Below the pieces are notes generated by a model. It was not told where the DNA came from, searched no databases, and saw nothing but the letters and a program-made list of their open reading frames with translations. DNA of 64,000 nt. Source: Carya illinoinensis. Lineage: Eukaryota; Streptophyta; Magnoliopsida; Fagales; Juglandaceae. The stretch is taken from contig NC_056755.1 of assembly GCF_018687715.1 (NCBI RefSeq), forward strand, positions 23,715,501 through 23,779,500, read 5' to 3'. The translations under genes and the position numbers were made by a program. Below are positions 36,706-45,302 of the stretch, piece by piece (positions within the stretch are counted from its first letter, which is position 1; each line of letters begins with the position of its first letter).

Positions 36706-39109
36706 AGCTTAACTATATAATAAATATGAAAACAAAATAGAATCAAAATGCAAGATCATCAATAATTTTAAACTTCGATTATAAATAGAATAAATTATAA
36801 TACATGTTGAGATACGGATTGGGAGATGGTTTAATTAAACGATGGTGATGGTTTAAAGGCCTATAATAATTTCCTTCTAGAAGTAAGGTGTACTACATGG
36901 AGCCGACAACAAACAAATTAACAAGCACCAAAAGTTAACAATTTGAGAGACAAAGATTTCTCCCTCAACATGTATTAATATTCTACTGTATTAAGACAAG
37001 AATATTATAAACATAATTTCTTTGGATTTTTCAGTTGCTTTCTTTGGATTTGGAGTCTCTAATTAATCAAGGCATGGTGGGCTTATCACATAAGCAGAAA
37101 TTAGTAGAGGAAGCTCTTATTCACTCATATGAAATTGCACTTGGTGGTGGGCGTTTTATATCTATGGTATTGCAAATGATGTTAAATCTATAAATCTCAT
37201 TAAAATGACAAACTTTCATCTTTACAATTCCAACATGAGCAAATGTTATTCATGTTGAAATTCGAAGTAAGATGCTTTCTCTCCTCTACTCCCCAAACCC
37301 TCACATAAATAACCTTATAAGATGGTTAATCTTATGGTTGGCACTAGAGCAGTGTCTGTATACCAAACTCTGTTATTACCATTAGCAATGAAATAAGTCC
37401 CATTTTAAAAAGTGCCTTGTGGAACCCCCCATCTCCATAAATCAGACATTTTTTACAACTACACAACAAAGACAACAACTCATGTCCGAAAGAAAGCAGA
37501 TTCATGAAACAAATACGAAAATCTAAAACTTAGAATATAGACATTATTGCTTTGTGCCCAATTGTGCTACGTCCTTGATCTAATCGCTAAAGCTAAAAAA
37601 AAGCCATTAAGGATTAAACCATTAGCATTAACACAAGAAGACAGGCCGCCCCGACAACCATTTGCTCTTACTCATTCTATTCCTCTGTTTTCATGGAAAC
37701 CAAACAAAAGAAAATCTACCAATCATACTTAAATAACTATATCAGTGATAATAGTTTGTAGCTAGGGAACTTGTAAATAAAATGGGAAACCATCAACTGT
37801 GTTGAGAAACCATCAACTTCTAAATAAAAACGCAATAAATTTGGTACTGACCTGTACGTATATGGCGCCCTCTACTACAGCCTCTGTATTACCGTGTACC
37901 GTGGCTTTCGATATGCACAATATGGAGTGCTCTGTTTTGAACCTACAAAACAGAGCCTGTCTTCTATCAATCGATGGACACTGTGACAGAGAAATTGCAC
38001 TTGGTTTGAGCGGGTTTCCATGTGGGGACGTTGTTCTGTGGAGGATAAGATGTGATCAGGCCGGGCGATGTGAAGGGACGCTCTGTTGAGCCGTTGCTCT
38101 GTCGGAACGTAATGCACGAGAGAAGTGTACGTGTGGCGGCAACCCTAGCCATGTTAATTATGGGGAAGATCAAACGGCAAGATATTCCAGCGCTGGTGGT
38201 GGAAAAAAATAATAATCAACATGCAATAAATTAAATACCCGACATGGCTATAAATAATTATTGAGAAAATACTTTGATCATTGGAATGTGACGTTTATGG
38301 GTGCAGATCCTTGAAGATTTAAGTATGCGTGAGATAATTAACTATGGAATGTTAAATCTATTTAAGAATCTCTTTATTTTCTATAAGTAGAGCTTAGTTG
38401 ACTTTATTATAAGGATTTATTTCCTGTCATTAGTTATTGGCTTAATTTAGTTTTAGACAAATAAATGGTTCTAGTAAATTTGAGTGAATTATATTTCATA
38501 TATTAAGGTTTAGTGGTCAAGTTGTTTCAAGAAAGATTTCAATCGAACTACATTTTATTATTTAAAACTAGGAGTTAAGAGTTTCTTTAAGGTCTAGTGA
38601 TCAAGTTCTATATATTTGTTGTCGAAGATCTTAAGCAATTTCTTAATCATTTGATTTTCAAGCATTAGCCTTGTACAAGCATTTTCATAAGTGATATAGT
38701 ATTAGTATAGTGATTTATATAATAATTTATATATAGACTTAAATTATATTACTAATAGAATTAGAGTACGTATTAGTATAAGACCGTAAAGTATAAATTG
38801 TAATTAATATACATTATATACTAATGTATATTAGTATTACTAATGTACTAATATAGTCATTAAAATGAATATATTGAGAATTTATTAATTAAGGGATAAA
38901 ATGTTATTAATATATATATTATATTTGCTGTCGAAGATCTTAAGAAATTTCTTGATCATTCGATCTACAAGTGTTAGCCTTGTACTCTGGCTAGGCTGCC
39001 ACAATTTGATTGGCATTATAGTATCGTGTTGAAAAGTTTGTGTTGGTAGTATGTTTATATCATTAATAGTTTAGTATTACTATATCACTATAATTAATAG
39101 TATCATAGT
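36706..39109. other. Upstream non-coding region of the CACTA-B transposase
   Basis: No gene is supported. Short frames near 37547-38234 overlap on both strands and lack motifs. The moderately GC-rich stretch 37855-38165 contains a local direct repeat of 'gaaattgcacttggt' (37131 and 37992), and may include the transposase promoter and leader. Two diverged copies of 'tgtcgaagatcttaag..atttctt' lie at 38618 and 38928. Confidence 0.5.
38760..38920 (+). repeat. Direct repeat copy 1 flanking the solo LTR
   Basis: 'tagtataagaccgtaaagtataaattgtaattaatatac' and the following AT-rich 130 bp recur, with small changes, at about 40695-40850 on the other side of the solo LTR and satellite. The copies are about 85-90% alike by eye. 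Confidence 0.75.
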
Positions 39110-39239
39110 TGTTGAGGGAAAAATGAGCGTGTTGGCATATTCTTGTGAAAACCTGTGTAAAATAGTGTTGTAACAAGTGTTGTTGCGGAAGGCTTGAAGT
39201 GGGCTGGAAGTGTGCTCATTATTGGTCAAAAGAAGCGAC

Positions 39240-39590
39240 TTCGCTCGACCCTCGCTCGACAGAGCGCTCGAGCGAACTCAGGCAGATTCAACCGCTCGAC
39301 CATTGCTCGACATACGGCTCGAGCGAACTCTGGCAGATTCAACCGCTCGACCATCGCTCGACATACGGCTCGAGCGAACTCAGGCAGATTCAACCGCTCG
39401 ACCCTCGCTCGACACTGAGCTCAAGCGAACCCAGGCAGAGTGTGTCGCTCGACCCTCGCTCGACACTGAGCTCGAGCGAACTCAGGCAGAGTCGACCGCT
39501 CGATACTCGCTCGACATGGCGCTCGAGCGAACTCAGGCAGATTTCGGCGCTCGACCTTCGCTCGACACTTCGCTCGAGCCAATGTTCCAG
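39240..39590 (+). repeat. CTCGAGCG satellite, about seven units of 51 bp, in the solo LTR
   Basis: Units of the form CGCTCGACC-TCGCTCGACA-xx-GCTCGAGCGAACTCAGGCAGA repeat seven times, each about 51 bp, ending about 40 bp before the TATA box. This is the same satellite family as at 15.4-16.45 kb, in the opposite orientation on the window but in the same orientation relative to each LTR promoter. Confidence 0.9.
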
Positions 39591-39630
39591 ATCACTTACA
39601 ATGTAGGGTTTTGAACGCCTCATTTGATGG

Positions 39631-39641
39631 GAACTATAAAT
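39631..39641 (+). promoter_or_regulatory. TATA box of the solo LTR
   Basis: CTATAAATAGA lies about 40 bp after the last satellite unit and roughly 520 bp from the LTR start, the position expected for the U3/R promoter of an LTR in the plus orientation. Confidence 0.7.
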
Positions 39642-40259
39642 AGAACATGTTAGCTTCTGTTCTATGTGTAGAGAATCAGAGCAAAAACCCTAAGGGCCTC
39701 CAAGAACATCTTAGAGCAATCTCTCCCCCATTTGATTGATTCTTTCTTGCAAAAACATTTCTCCACCACAACATACACAAAAATCAGCTTTTACTTGAGT
39801 CCATTGAAGTGGACATTTTTGTTGGCCGGAAGAGTCCGGAGCTGCCGTTGATGCAGAGATCGAGAGGTTCTCGTGGGAAGCTATAGGAAGGTCGGAGTTC
39901 CGACACTACATGCGTGTAGAGATCGAGTGGGTCACTCGTGGTGTTGCAAGCCAAGTTTAGCTACTACAAAGGTTTTGTGAGTGTTCTAAATTGGTTGTAA
40001 CAAACTAAAGTTTCTATAGTGGATTTGAGGTGGTGTCTTACACCCGGAGTGGTTTTAGATTTTGAAGAGGTTCTTCAAATGAGTTTCCACTCCGTGAACA
40101 AAATCATGTGTTGATTATTTGTGTTATTTGTTTCATTTATTATCTGCTTGTTTGATTAATTTTCAAAAGGCCATAAAAATTAGACTACACCTATTCACCC
40201 CCCCTCTAGGTGTAGTGTTGTGTAGAACCACTGCTTTTTCAATAGTGATATAGTATTAG

Positions 40260-40400
40260 CACTACAAAGAATATGGCTTTTTGCATCGATTTTTTATATG
40301 TGGCAAAGAATTGGATGCAAATGTGTAGTAATTGCTTCGAGTTCCGGATGGATGCACATTAACAGCATGAGTTTTATAAAACCATGTGAGATGTTTTTGC
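40260..40400. mobile_element. Isolated third CACTA-type terminus
   Basis: CACTACAAAGAATATGGC starts at 40260 and is followed by TTTGCATCGA, GGCAAAGAATTGGATGCAAA, words resembling a subterminal array of a different CACTA family. No matching right terminus is seen, so it is a terminal fragment or a truncated non-autonomous copy. Confidence 0.45.
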
Positions 40401-40665
40401 TCGACCCTCGCTCAACAGGGCGCTCGAGCGAACTCAGACAGAGTTGAACGCTCGACCCTCGCTCGACATGGCACTCGAGCGAACTCAGACAGAGTTGAAC
40501 GCTCGACACTCGCTCAACACTGCGCTCGAGCGAAATCAGACAGAGTTGAACGCTCGACACTCGCTCGACACTGCGCTCGAGCTAACTTAGGCAGATTGGA
40601 ATGCTCGACTTTCGCTCGACACTCGCTCGACACTGAGCTCGAGCGAACTCAAGCAGAATGTCTAA
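40398..40665 (+). repeat. Second CTCGAGCG satellite block in CACTA-B
   Basis: Five units of about 50 bp (GCTCGACCCTCGCTC-ACA..GCGCTCGAGCGAACTCAGACAGAGTTGAAC) in the same orientation as the solo LTR array, but outside that LTR and without a recognisable promoter after it. Sequence of the spacer words (CAGACAGAGTTGAAC) differs from the LTR array, so it is a separate sub-family, possibly left by another LTR. Confidence 0.85.
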
Positions 40666-41639
40666 TATAAGCATAAAGTATATTACTTATAATGGTATTA
40701 GATTGTTAGTATAAGGCCATACAGTATAAATTGTAATTAATATACATTATATACTAATTAATATACATTAGTAACTAATATAATTATCAAGAAGAATATA
40801 TTGAAAATTTATTAAACGATAAAATGTTATCAATATATATGTTATATTTAAAGCATATGATTAAATAAATATTCATGTTTAAGATTATAATAAATTAATA
40901 ATTGTCTTATATATATTTTTTATATTAACATAAAATTATAATAACATTATCTTTTATATAACATAATTATATATATTATATAATATAATTTATAAAAAAT
41001 ATTATATTAACATCTCAATTATACATAAGATTGGAATATTTAGATCAAAGAGTAATAAGCAAGCATAATATTATAAGTTGGCGCCTTCAGCCCACCTCAA
41101 ATATTCGTACATACCCACACATATAATTTCCCTCAAAATATGGTCAAAACAAAAACTAAGTTGGCGCCCTAAACGTTCCTTAAATTTTCATAAAATTTAA
41201 ATTTCCCTCCCACGGCTTACACACTGCAGACGTTCCGCTTTCCAGCTTATAAGTACATCTTATTCCTTCTTTTTGCTTCTAGGGCTTCAGAGTATCAACC
41301 AACAATTTTACCATCACCACACACACGCCGTCAACCAAGGAGATGCAGCCCAATGTAGCCGAGTCCTCTCCTGCACAACGGAAGTCCCTCCAACCAACGC
41401 CACCACCTTCCGCACTTGGAAAGATGCATCGGAAGCCACAGAGATGCCAATTCAAGAACCAGCAACCACCTGCATATAAGTACCGAACCAGCCTCTGTTT
41501 TAAGCAAGAAGAACAGAGCATTATTCTCCAAACCGAGGGCCATGTCTTGCTGCAGTTGGGCCATGTGTTTCTGCATATAAGCATAAAAAATCTTCTTTGT
41601 TATTCTCATGGCATTGTTTCTGTGTATGCTTTCTCTATT
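40666..41639. other. AT-rich spacer and unidentified transcribed-looking segment
   Basis: 40690-41080 is extremely AT-rich and includes the second copy of the 38760 repeat. 41100-41640 has higher GC, a TATA-like TTATAAGTAC near 41249, a CT-rich leader and an open plus-strand frame 41343-41777 whose first half I cannot identify. Its second half runs into the exonuclease-like fragment. This could be the 5' portion of the same captured transcript or a third captured fragment. Confidence 0.4.
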
Positions 41640-42055
41640 TCAAAAGCTATGGAACATTTTAAAAAATTTAACCGTTTTAACTTACAGAGAGCAATGAGTA
41701 TTACTCCATCCATGGCACATCAAGTGATACAGGTACCAGGTTGCCATATTTCTATTAGTCTATGCATCTTGATCTAGTTCTAGATAGCGAGTTCATTTCC
41801 ATCAACACTTTTTTTTTTTTTAAAGATTTTTTTTTTTTTGTTTTTTTTTTCCGTTTGGACCTAGATTCACTGCTAACAAATGTCTCCGTAGTGACTTTTC
41901 AGGTTCTTAGATCTGGGATATATTACGAATATGTGGTGGCTCCATATAAGGCTGGTGCACGGTTGGCATATCTGTGCAGACTTGAAGCTGAAAAGGGTGG
42001 TATCATTTCTGTGATTACCAAATATAGTGATCTAATAGCATATGGTTTCCAAGCT
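41640..42055 (+). pseudogene. EXO1: Captured EXO1-like (Rad2/XPG family) exonuclease fragment
   Basis: Exon-like stretches at about 41640-41732 and 41903-42055 are separated by an intron with GT at 41733 and AG at 41901-41902. Joined, they carry 'ITPSMAHQVIQ', 'YYEYVVAPYKAGARLAYL', 'EAEKGG' and 'VITKYSDLIAYGFQAV'. This is the internal (I) region of Rad2/XPG nucleases, closest in my memory to exonuclease 1, where the family reads VAPYEADAQ and ITEDSDL. Here the metal-binding acids are replaced (E to K, D to G, E-D to K-Y), so the fragment cannot be catalytic. It keeps an intron, so it was captured as genomic DNA, as in Pack-type CACTA elements. It is interrupted downstream by the eS21 retrocopy. 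EXO1 rather than another Rad2 member is a judgement. Confidence 0.68.
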
Positions 42056-42141
42056 GTAAGAACTACCCATAAATTTTTTGACATTATGCAGATGGAGGTC
42101 TACTGCGCGCTTCCTGAAAACATTAGTGAATATGGTGTTTT

Positions 42142-42658
42142 AAGCAATGTGCACAGATTGGTAAGGGTTTGAAGAAGTAGTTTACACAGAAGCCAAGATG
42201 TAGAACGAAGAGGGGCTTATTACCGAGCTTTACATTCCTAGGAAATGCATATTTACAAACAGGTTGATTACTTCAAAGGACCATGCTTCCGTTTAGATCA
42301 ACGTCGGGCATTTGGATGAGAATGGCGTGTACAACGGCCATTTCTCCACCTTTGTTCTCTGTGGATTTGTTCGAGCTCAGGGAGATGTTGACAGTGGGCT
42401 TGATCGCCTTTGGCAGAAAAAGAAAGTTGAAGTTCGTCAACAGTAGAGTAATGGAGAGAGAATCTAGTTCATTATCGTGTTTGAAATACTGTTCTTAGGT
42501 CGATGCAATGTGGTCTAAGGATTTTGACTCCTTTCATTAGTTTTATGAATATTGAAATTACTTTATGATCTTTCACGTGTGGCTGTTTGAATTGTGGATA
42601 TGGCATAAAATCTAATATACCTTTTACAAAAAAAAAAAAAAAAAAAGCAATTTGCACA
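42142..42658 (+). mobile_element. eS21 retrocopy with target-site duplication and poly(A)
   Basis: The copy is bounded by AAGCAATGTGCACA (42142-42155) and AAGCAATTTGCACA (42645-42658), a 14-bp duplication with one mismatch. It ends in about 19 A residues (42628-42646) and includes a short 5' leader, the full coding length and about 180 bp of 3' leader. These are the marks of LINE-mediated insertion of a mature mRNA. Confidence 0.85.
42198..42446 (+). pseudogene. RPS21: Ribosomal protein eS21 processed pseudogene
   Basis: The uninterrupted 83-codon frame from ATG 42198 to TAG 42444-42446 matches small-subunit protein eS21: '[15 protein letters not shown]', '[12 protein letters not shown]', '[12 protein letters not shown]', '[10 protein letters not shown]', and the end '[12 protein letters not shown]'. 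Full length is normal for the family (81-82 residues). Two codons that are Gln in the family are TAG (codon 2 at 42201, and the codon after 'DHASV' at about 42294). Both are C-to-T type changes. There is no intron and no length change. The parent protein is a cytosolic 40S subunit component; this copy cannot encode it. Confidence 0.93.
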
Positions 42659-42699
42659 TTGTACTAATTTTTAAATACTGTTAATTAATGCAATGCGGC

Positions 42700-43603
42700 T
42701 GTAACGTATTCGTAATGGCGTTTATATTGATGTCGTTAATTTAAAAAATATGTCGGCAATGAATTAGTGGCAGCGTTTAAAAACTTTATGGTGGCGTTTA
42801 GATAAACGCCGTTAATAAATTCAATATGCTGTCAATGTACTATTAGTGACATTTAAATAAATGCCACTAATTTATATGATGCGTTGGCAACGTAATGGGG
42901 CGGCGTTTAAATAAATGCCATTAATAAATTCGCCAAATTACTAGTAGCGGCATTTATCGTAACGCTGCTATTTTAAAAAAGTGGTGGCGATCATATAAAC
43001 GCCGTTAACAAATTTAATGTGCCACTGCCAATGTACTATTAGTGGCATTTAAATAAATGCCAGTAATTTATATGACGCGTTGGCAACGTAATGGGGCGGC
43101 GTTTAAATAAATGTCGTTAATAAATTCGCCAAATTACTAGTAGCGGCATTTATCGTAACGCTACTATTTTAAAAAGTGGTGGCGGTCATATAAACGCCGT
43201 TAACAAATTCAATGTTCCGCCGCTAATGTACTATTAGTGGCATTTAAATAAATGCCGCCAAAGTTGCATGCTGCGTCGGTAATGTAGTAGCAGCGGCGTT
43301 TAAGGTAACGCCGCTAGTATATGCAAGGGATGGCAACGATAAATTGGCGGCGTTTCCAGAAACGCTGTTAATGTGGGTATTGTGGTGGCATTTCAAAAAA
43401 TGACGCTAAATTGATACAAACGCCACTAATGGGATTTACAAATACTGGCGTTTGCGCAAACGCCGGAACAATGAAAATAGCGACCCTCCAGTACCGGCAG
43501 ACGGTTATGCCGTTAGAAAAACGCCGCGAATTAAGTAGCGGCGTTTTTTGGGATAGTTGCCGGCGTATAACCAACGCCGCCAATTTAGCCTTTTTTTGTA
43601 GTG
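42700..43603. repeat. CACTA-B right subterminal array and terminus
   Basis: Words GGCGTTTAAATAAATGCC, TAAACGCCG and TAACGCCGC repeat in both orientations. A block of about 196 bp is duplicated in tandem (for example CGGCGTTTAAATAAATG at 42901 and 43097), with part of a third copy after 43230. The array ends in the perfect 31-bp terminus at 43573-43603. Confidence 0.9.
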
Positions 43604-44459
43604 GTGATAAAGTAGTTACACACTAGTTTTAATTTATTTAATTATTCTCCATATAATGTGAGATGTGTGTTTCTTGCCTTAGCTCACATAAATCGCTATA
43701 AATAATTATTTGCAATCATATGACTAGAACTTTTATTAATAACTGCCAGGTTGGAGTTTGAGAGAGCCATGTACAGAAATGCGATAATGAATTCCCCCCA
43801 CATGAAGCAATTGTGATGAAGTTGTTCTATACAACCTACAATGTCCAGGTGCACTTGGTCTAGATATCATTTTTAAATATAAAAGAGCAGGACATTGCGA
43901 AATCATCTAAATGAATGTCGTGACAGTTTCATCTAATGTTTAGAAGAAACAATGTGTTCTATACATTTAGTAGTATGTAAGTTGTAAATTCTTGGTTCCA
44001 ATTGGTCCACCCCATGTATAGCCCATAACTACACTTAATGTGAATGACAACTGAGTTTAGATGAATGAATGTGTTTGCTTTATTATATTCATCGGTGCAT
44101 ATAAGGGAAGTTAAACAAACTTTCTAATATGTTTACTATCTTCTAAGCACTACACATTTTATTAAGTATATGTGTAGTCGTTGTAATGTAGGTGAAAAAG
44201 TATTGCAAAATCTTTTATCAGTCTATATATGGTTGATATTTTTCAATAATTAAGTGCATTTTAAGGTATTAAAATAAAATTTTCAAATTATCTCCATCAG
44301 GTTCCTTGGGCATATAAACAATTATGTATTTTTAATAATGTCACTAAATTACATATTTAAATAATTTAGTGAGTTAAATAAAATAATTTAGTTGACTATG
44401 ACAATGTGACTTTGAGAAATATACCCACGCCTATGAAGCGGATGTAAAAAAAAAAAAAA
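43604..44459. other. CACTA-A continuation right of CACTA-B
   Basis: AT-rich non-coding DNA that should be continuous with 29901 before CACTA-B inserted. A run of A residues ends it at about 44446-44460. No gene is seen. Confidence 0.5.
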
Positions 44460-44464
44460 AATTA

Positions 44465-45299
44465 TTGTACAGGTAATTGCAGCGTTTTTTCATCGCTGCA
44501 ATTACCCTACCACAATGATAGTCCTATTGCAGCATATTAGTTTTCCGTTGCAACAATTATTAAGCAACGAGAAAGGCAACTGAAGGGAAAGTGGATTAAA
44601 TGTATTTGCAGCGCTACTTAACTTTTTGCAACGATTTTGTGATGTTGCAATAAATACTTCAAGCAACGATGTAAGCAATTGTTGCTTTTGATATGGGATA
44701 TTTGCAGCGCTGGACAACTTTTTGCAGCGATAATAACGTAGTGTTGCTAAATAGTCTAAAAGCAGCGAAATTAGGATTTGTTGCTTTTATTTTTCAGCAT
44801 TTGTAGCGATTTACTACTTTTTTGCAGCGATATTTTGGTGTTGTGAATTCATATTAAAGCAGCGAAAATAGGATTTGTTGCTTTTGTTGCTTATCATTTG
44901 CAGCGCTACGTTATAAATTGCAGCGACTTAGAAACGTTGTAAAAGGTAATTAAAGCAACGATGACATAAAAACGCTGCTGTATTTATCATTATTTGCAGC
45001 GTAATTTTTTCTAAAAGCAAGGATTAAATTCGCTGTAATTAAGTTTTTGCAGCGCTAAGATATACATCTACACATGCTTTTTACAGCGCTATATCTTGTT
45101 AAATACAGCGATGAAAAAATGCTGCAAAAGAAATTAATTGCAGCGTTTTTACTGTTCCCTTGTAAATGATCAAAAATAACACTTTTATATCGGCGAACAT
45201 GCAAGGGATATGGAGATGCTGCAATTGAGGTATTGCAGCATTTTCTAGCACGATTTGCAAAGATTTTAGGCGCTGTAAAAAGCCTAAATCCTTGTAGTG
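44465..45299. repeat. CACTA-A right subterminal TTGCAGCG array and terminus
   Basis: More than twenty TTGCAGCG, GCAGCGAT, GCAACGAT and GCTGCAA words lie in both orientations over about 830 bp, ending AAGCCTAAATCCTTGTAGTG at 45299. The words match those near the 7776 end, which supports pairing of the two ends. The minus-strand frame over 45055-45531 is only partly real sequence, being composed of this array in its second half. Confidence 0.85.
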
Positions 45300-45302
45300 A
45301 GG

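Larger units (their letters stand above)
39110..40241 (+). mobile_element. Solo LTR, 1132 bp, with satellite promoter region
   Basis: The block starts TGTTGAGGG and ends CTTTTTCA (TG...CA), and is flanked on both sides by ATAGT (39105-39109 and 40242-40246), a 5-bp target duplication. A TATA box (CTATAAATAG, about 39631) and a downstream leader match an LTR in the plus orientation. Near the end it has 'CACCTATTCACCCCCCCTCTAGG', split here to respect length: CACCTATTCACCCC then CCCTCTAGG, a motif common near the ends of plant Copia LTRs. No internal region remains, so it formed by recombination between two LTRs. Seven CTCGAGCGAAC satellite units sit just upstream of the TATA box. Confidence 0.85.
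29902..43603 (-). mobile_element. CACTA-B: complete CACTA/En-Spm element, 13.7 kb
   Basis: The left end and the reverse complement of the right end are identical for 31 bp, starting CACTACAAAAAAAGGC and ending GGCGGCGTT. The flanking triplets are both GTG (29899-29901, 43604-43606), the 3-bp target duplication of the superfamily. Subterminal arrays of GGCGTTTA/TAAACGCC words fill about 580 bp on the left and 900 bp on the right. Two spliced genes on the minus strand are open from end to end, so the element looks autonomous from sequence. It is inserted in CACTA-A and is therefore younger. The non-coding upstream half has since taken a solo LTR, satellite arrays and a retrocopy, and contains a captured exonuclease fragment. 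Confidence 0.95.
7776..45299. mobile_element. CACTA-A: giant degenerate CACTA/En-Spm element (outer)
   Basis: The left end at 7776 reads CACTACAAGGATTTAGGC, and the reverse complement of the right end at 45299 reads the same 18 bases; similarity continues imperfectly beyond. The 3 bp outside each end are both AGG (7773-7775 and 45300-45302), the 3-bp target duplication expected for CACTA elements. Both termini are followed inward by arrays of GCAACG/GCAGCG words. Removing the nested CACTA-B leaves about 23.8 kb. Inside are a broken TNP2-like transposase and a still-open second gene on the plus strand, in the usual order. The pairing of ends 37.5 kb apart is my inference. A 3-bp match is weak alone but fits the matching termini and motifs. 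Confidence 0.68.

Noticed and set aside
39194..39623. Overlapping 75-135 codon frames in several phases
   Set aside because: Same satellite in the solo LTR; open in three plus-strand frames at once, which marks repeat composition rather than coding.
39110..40241. Complete LTR retrotransposon
   Set aside because: Only one LTR lies between the ATAGT duplications; there is no gag, pol or second LTR.
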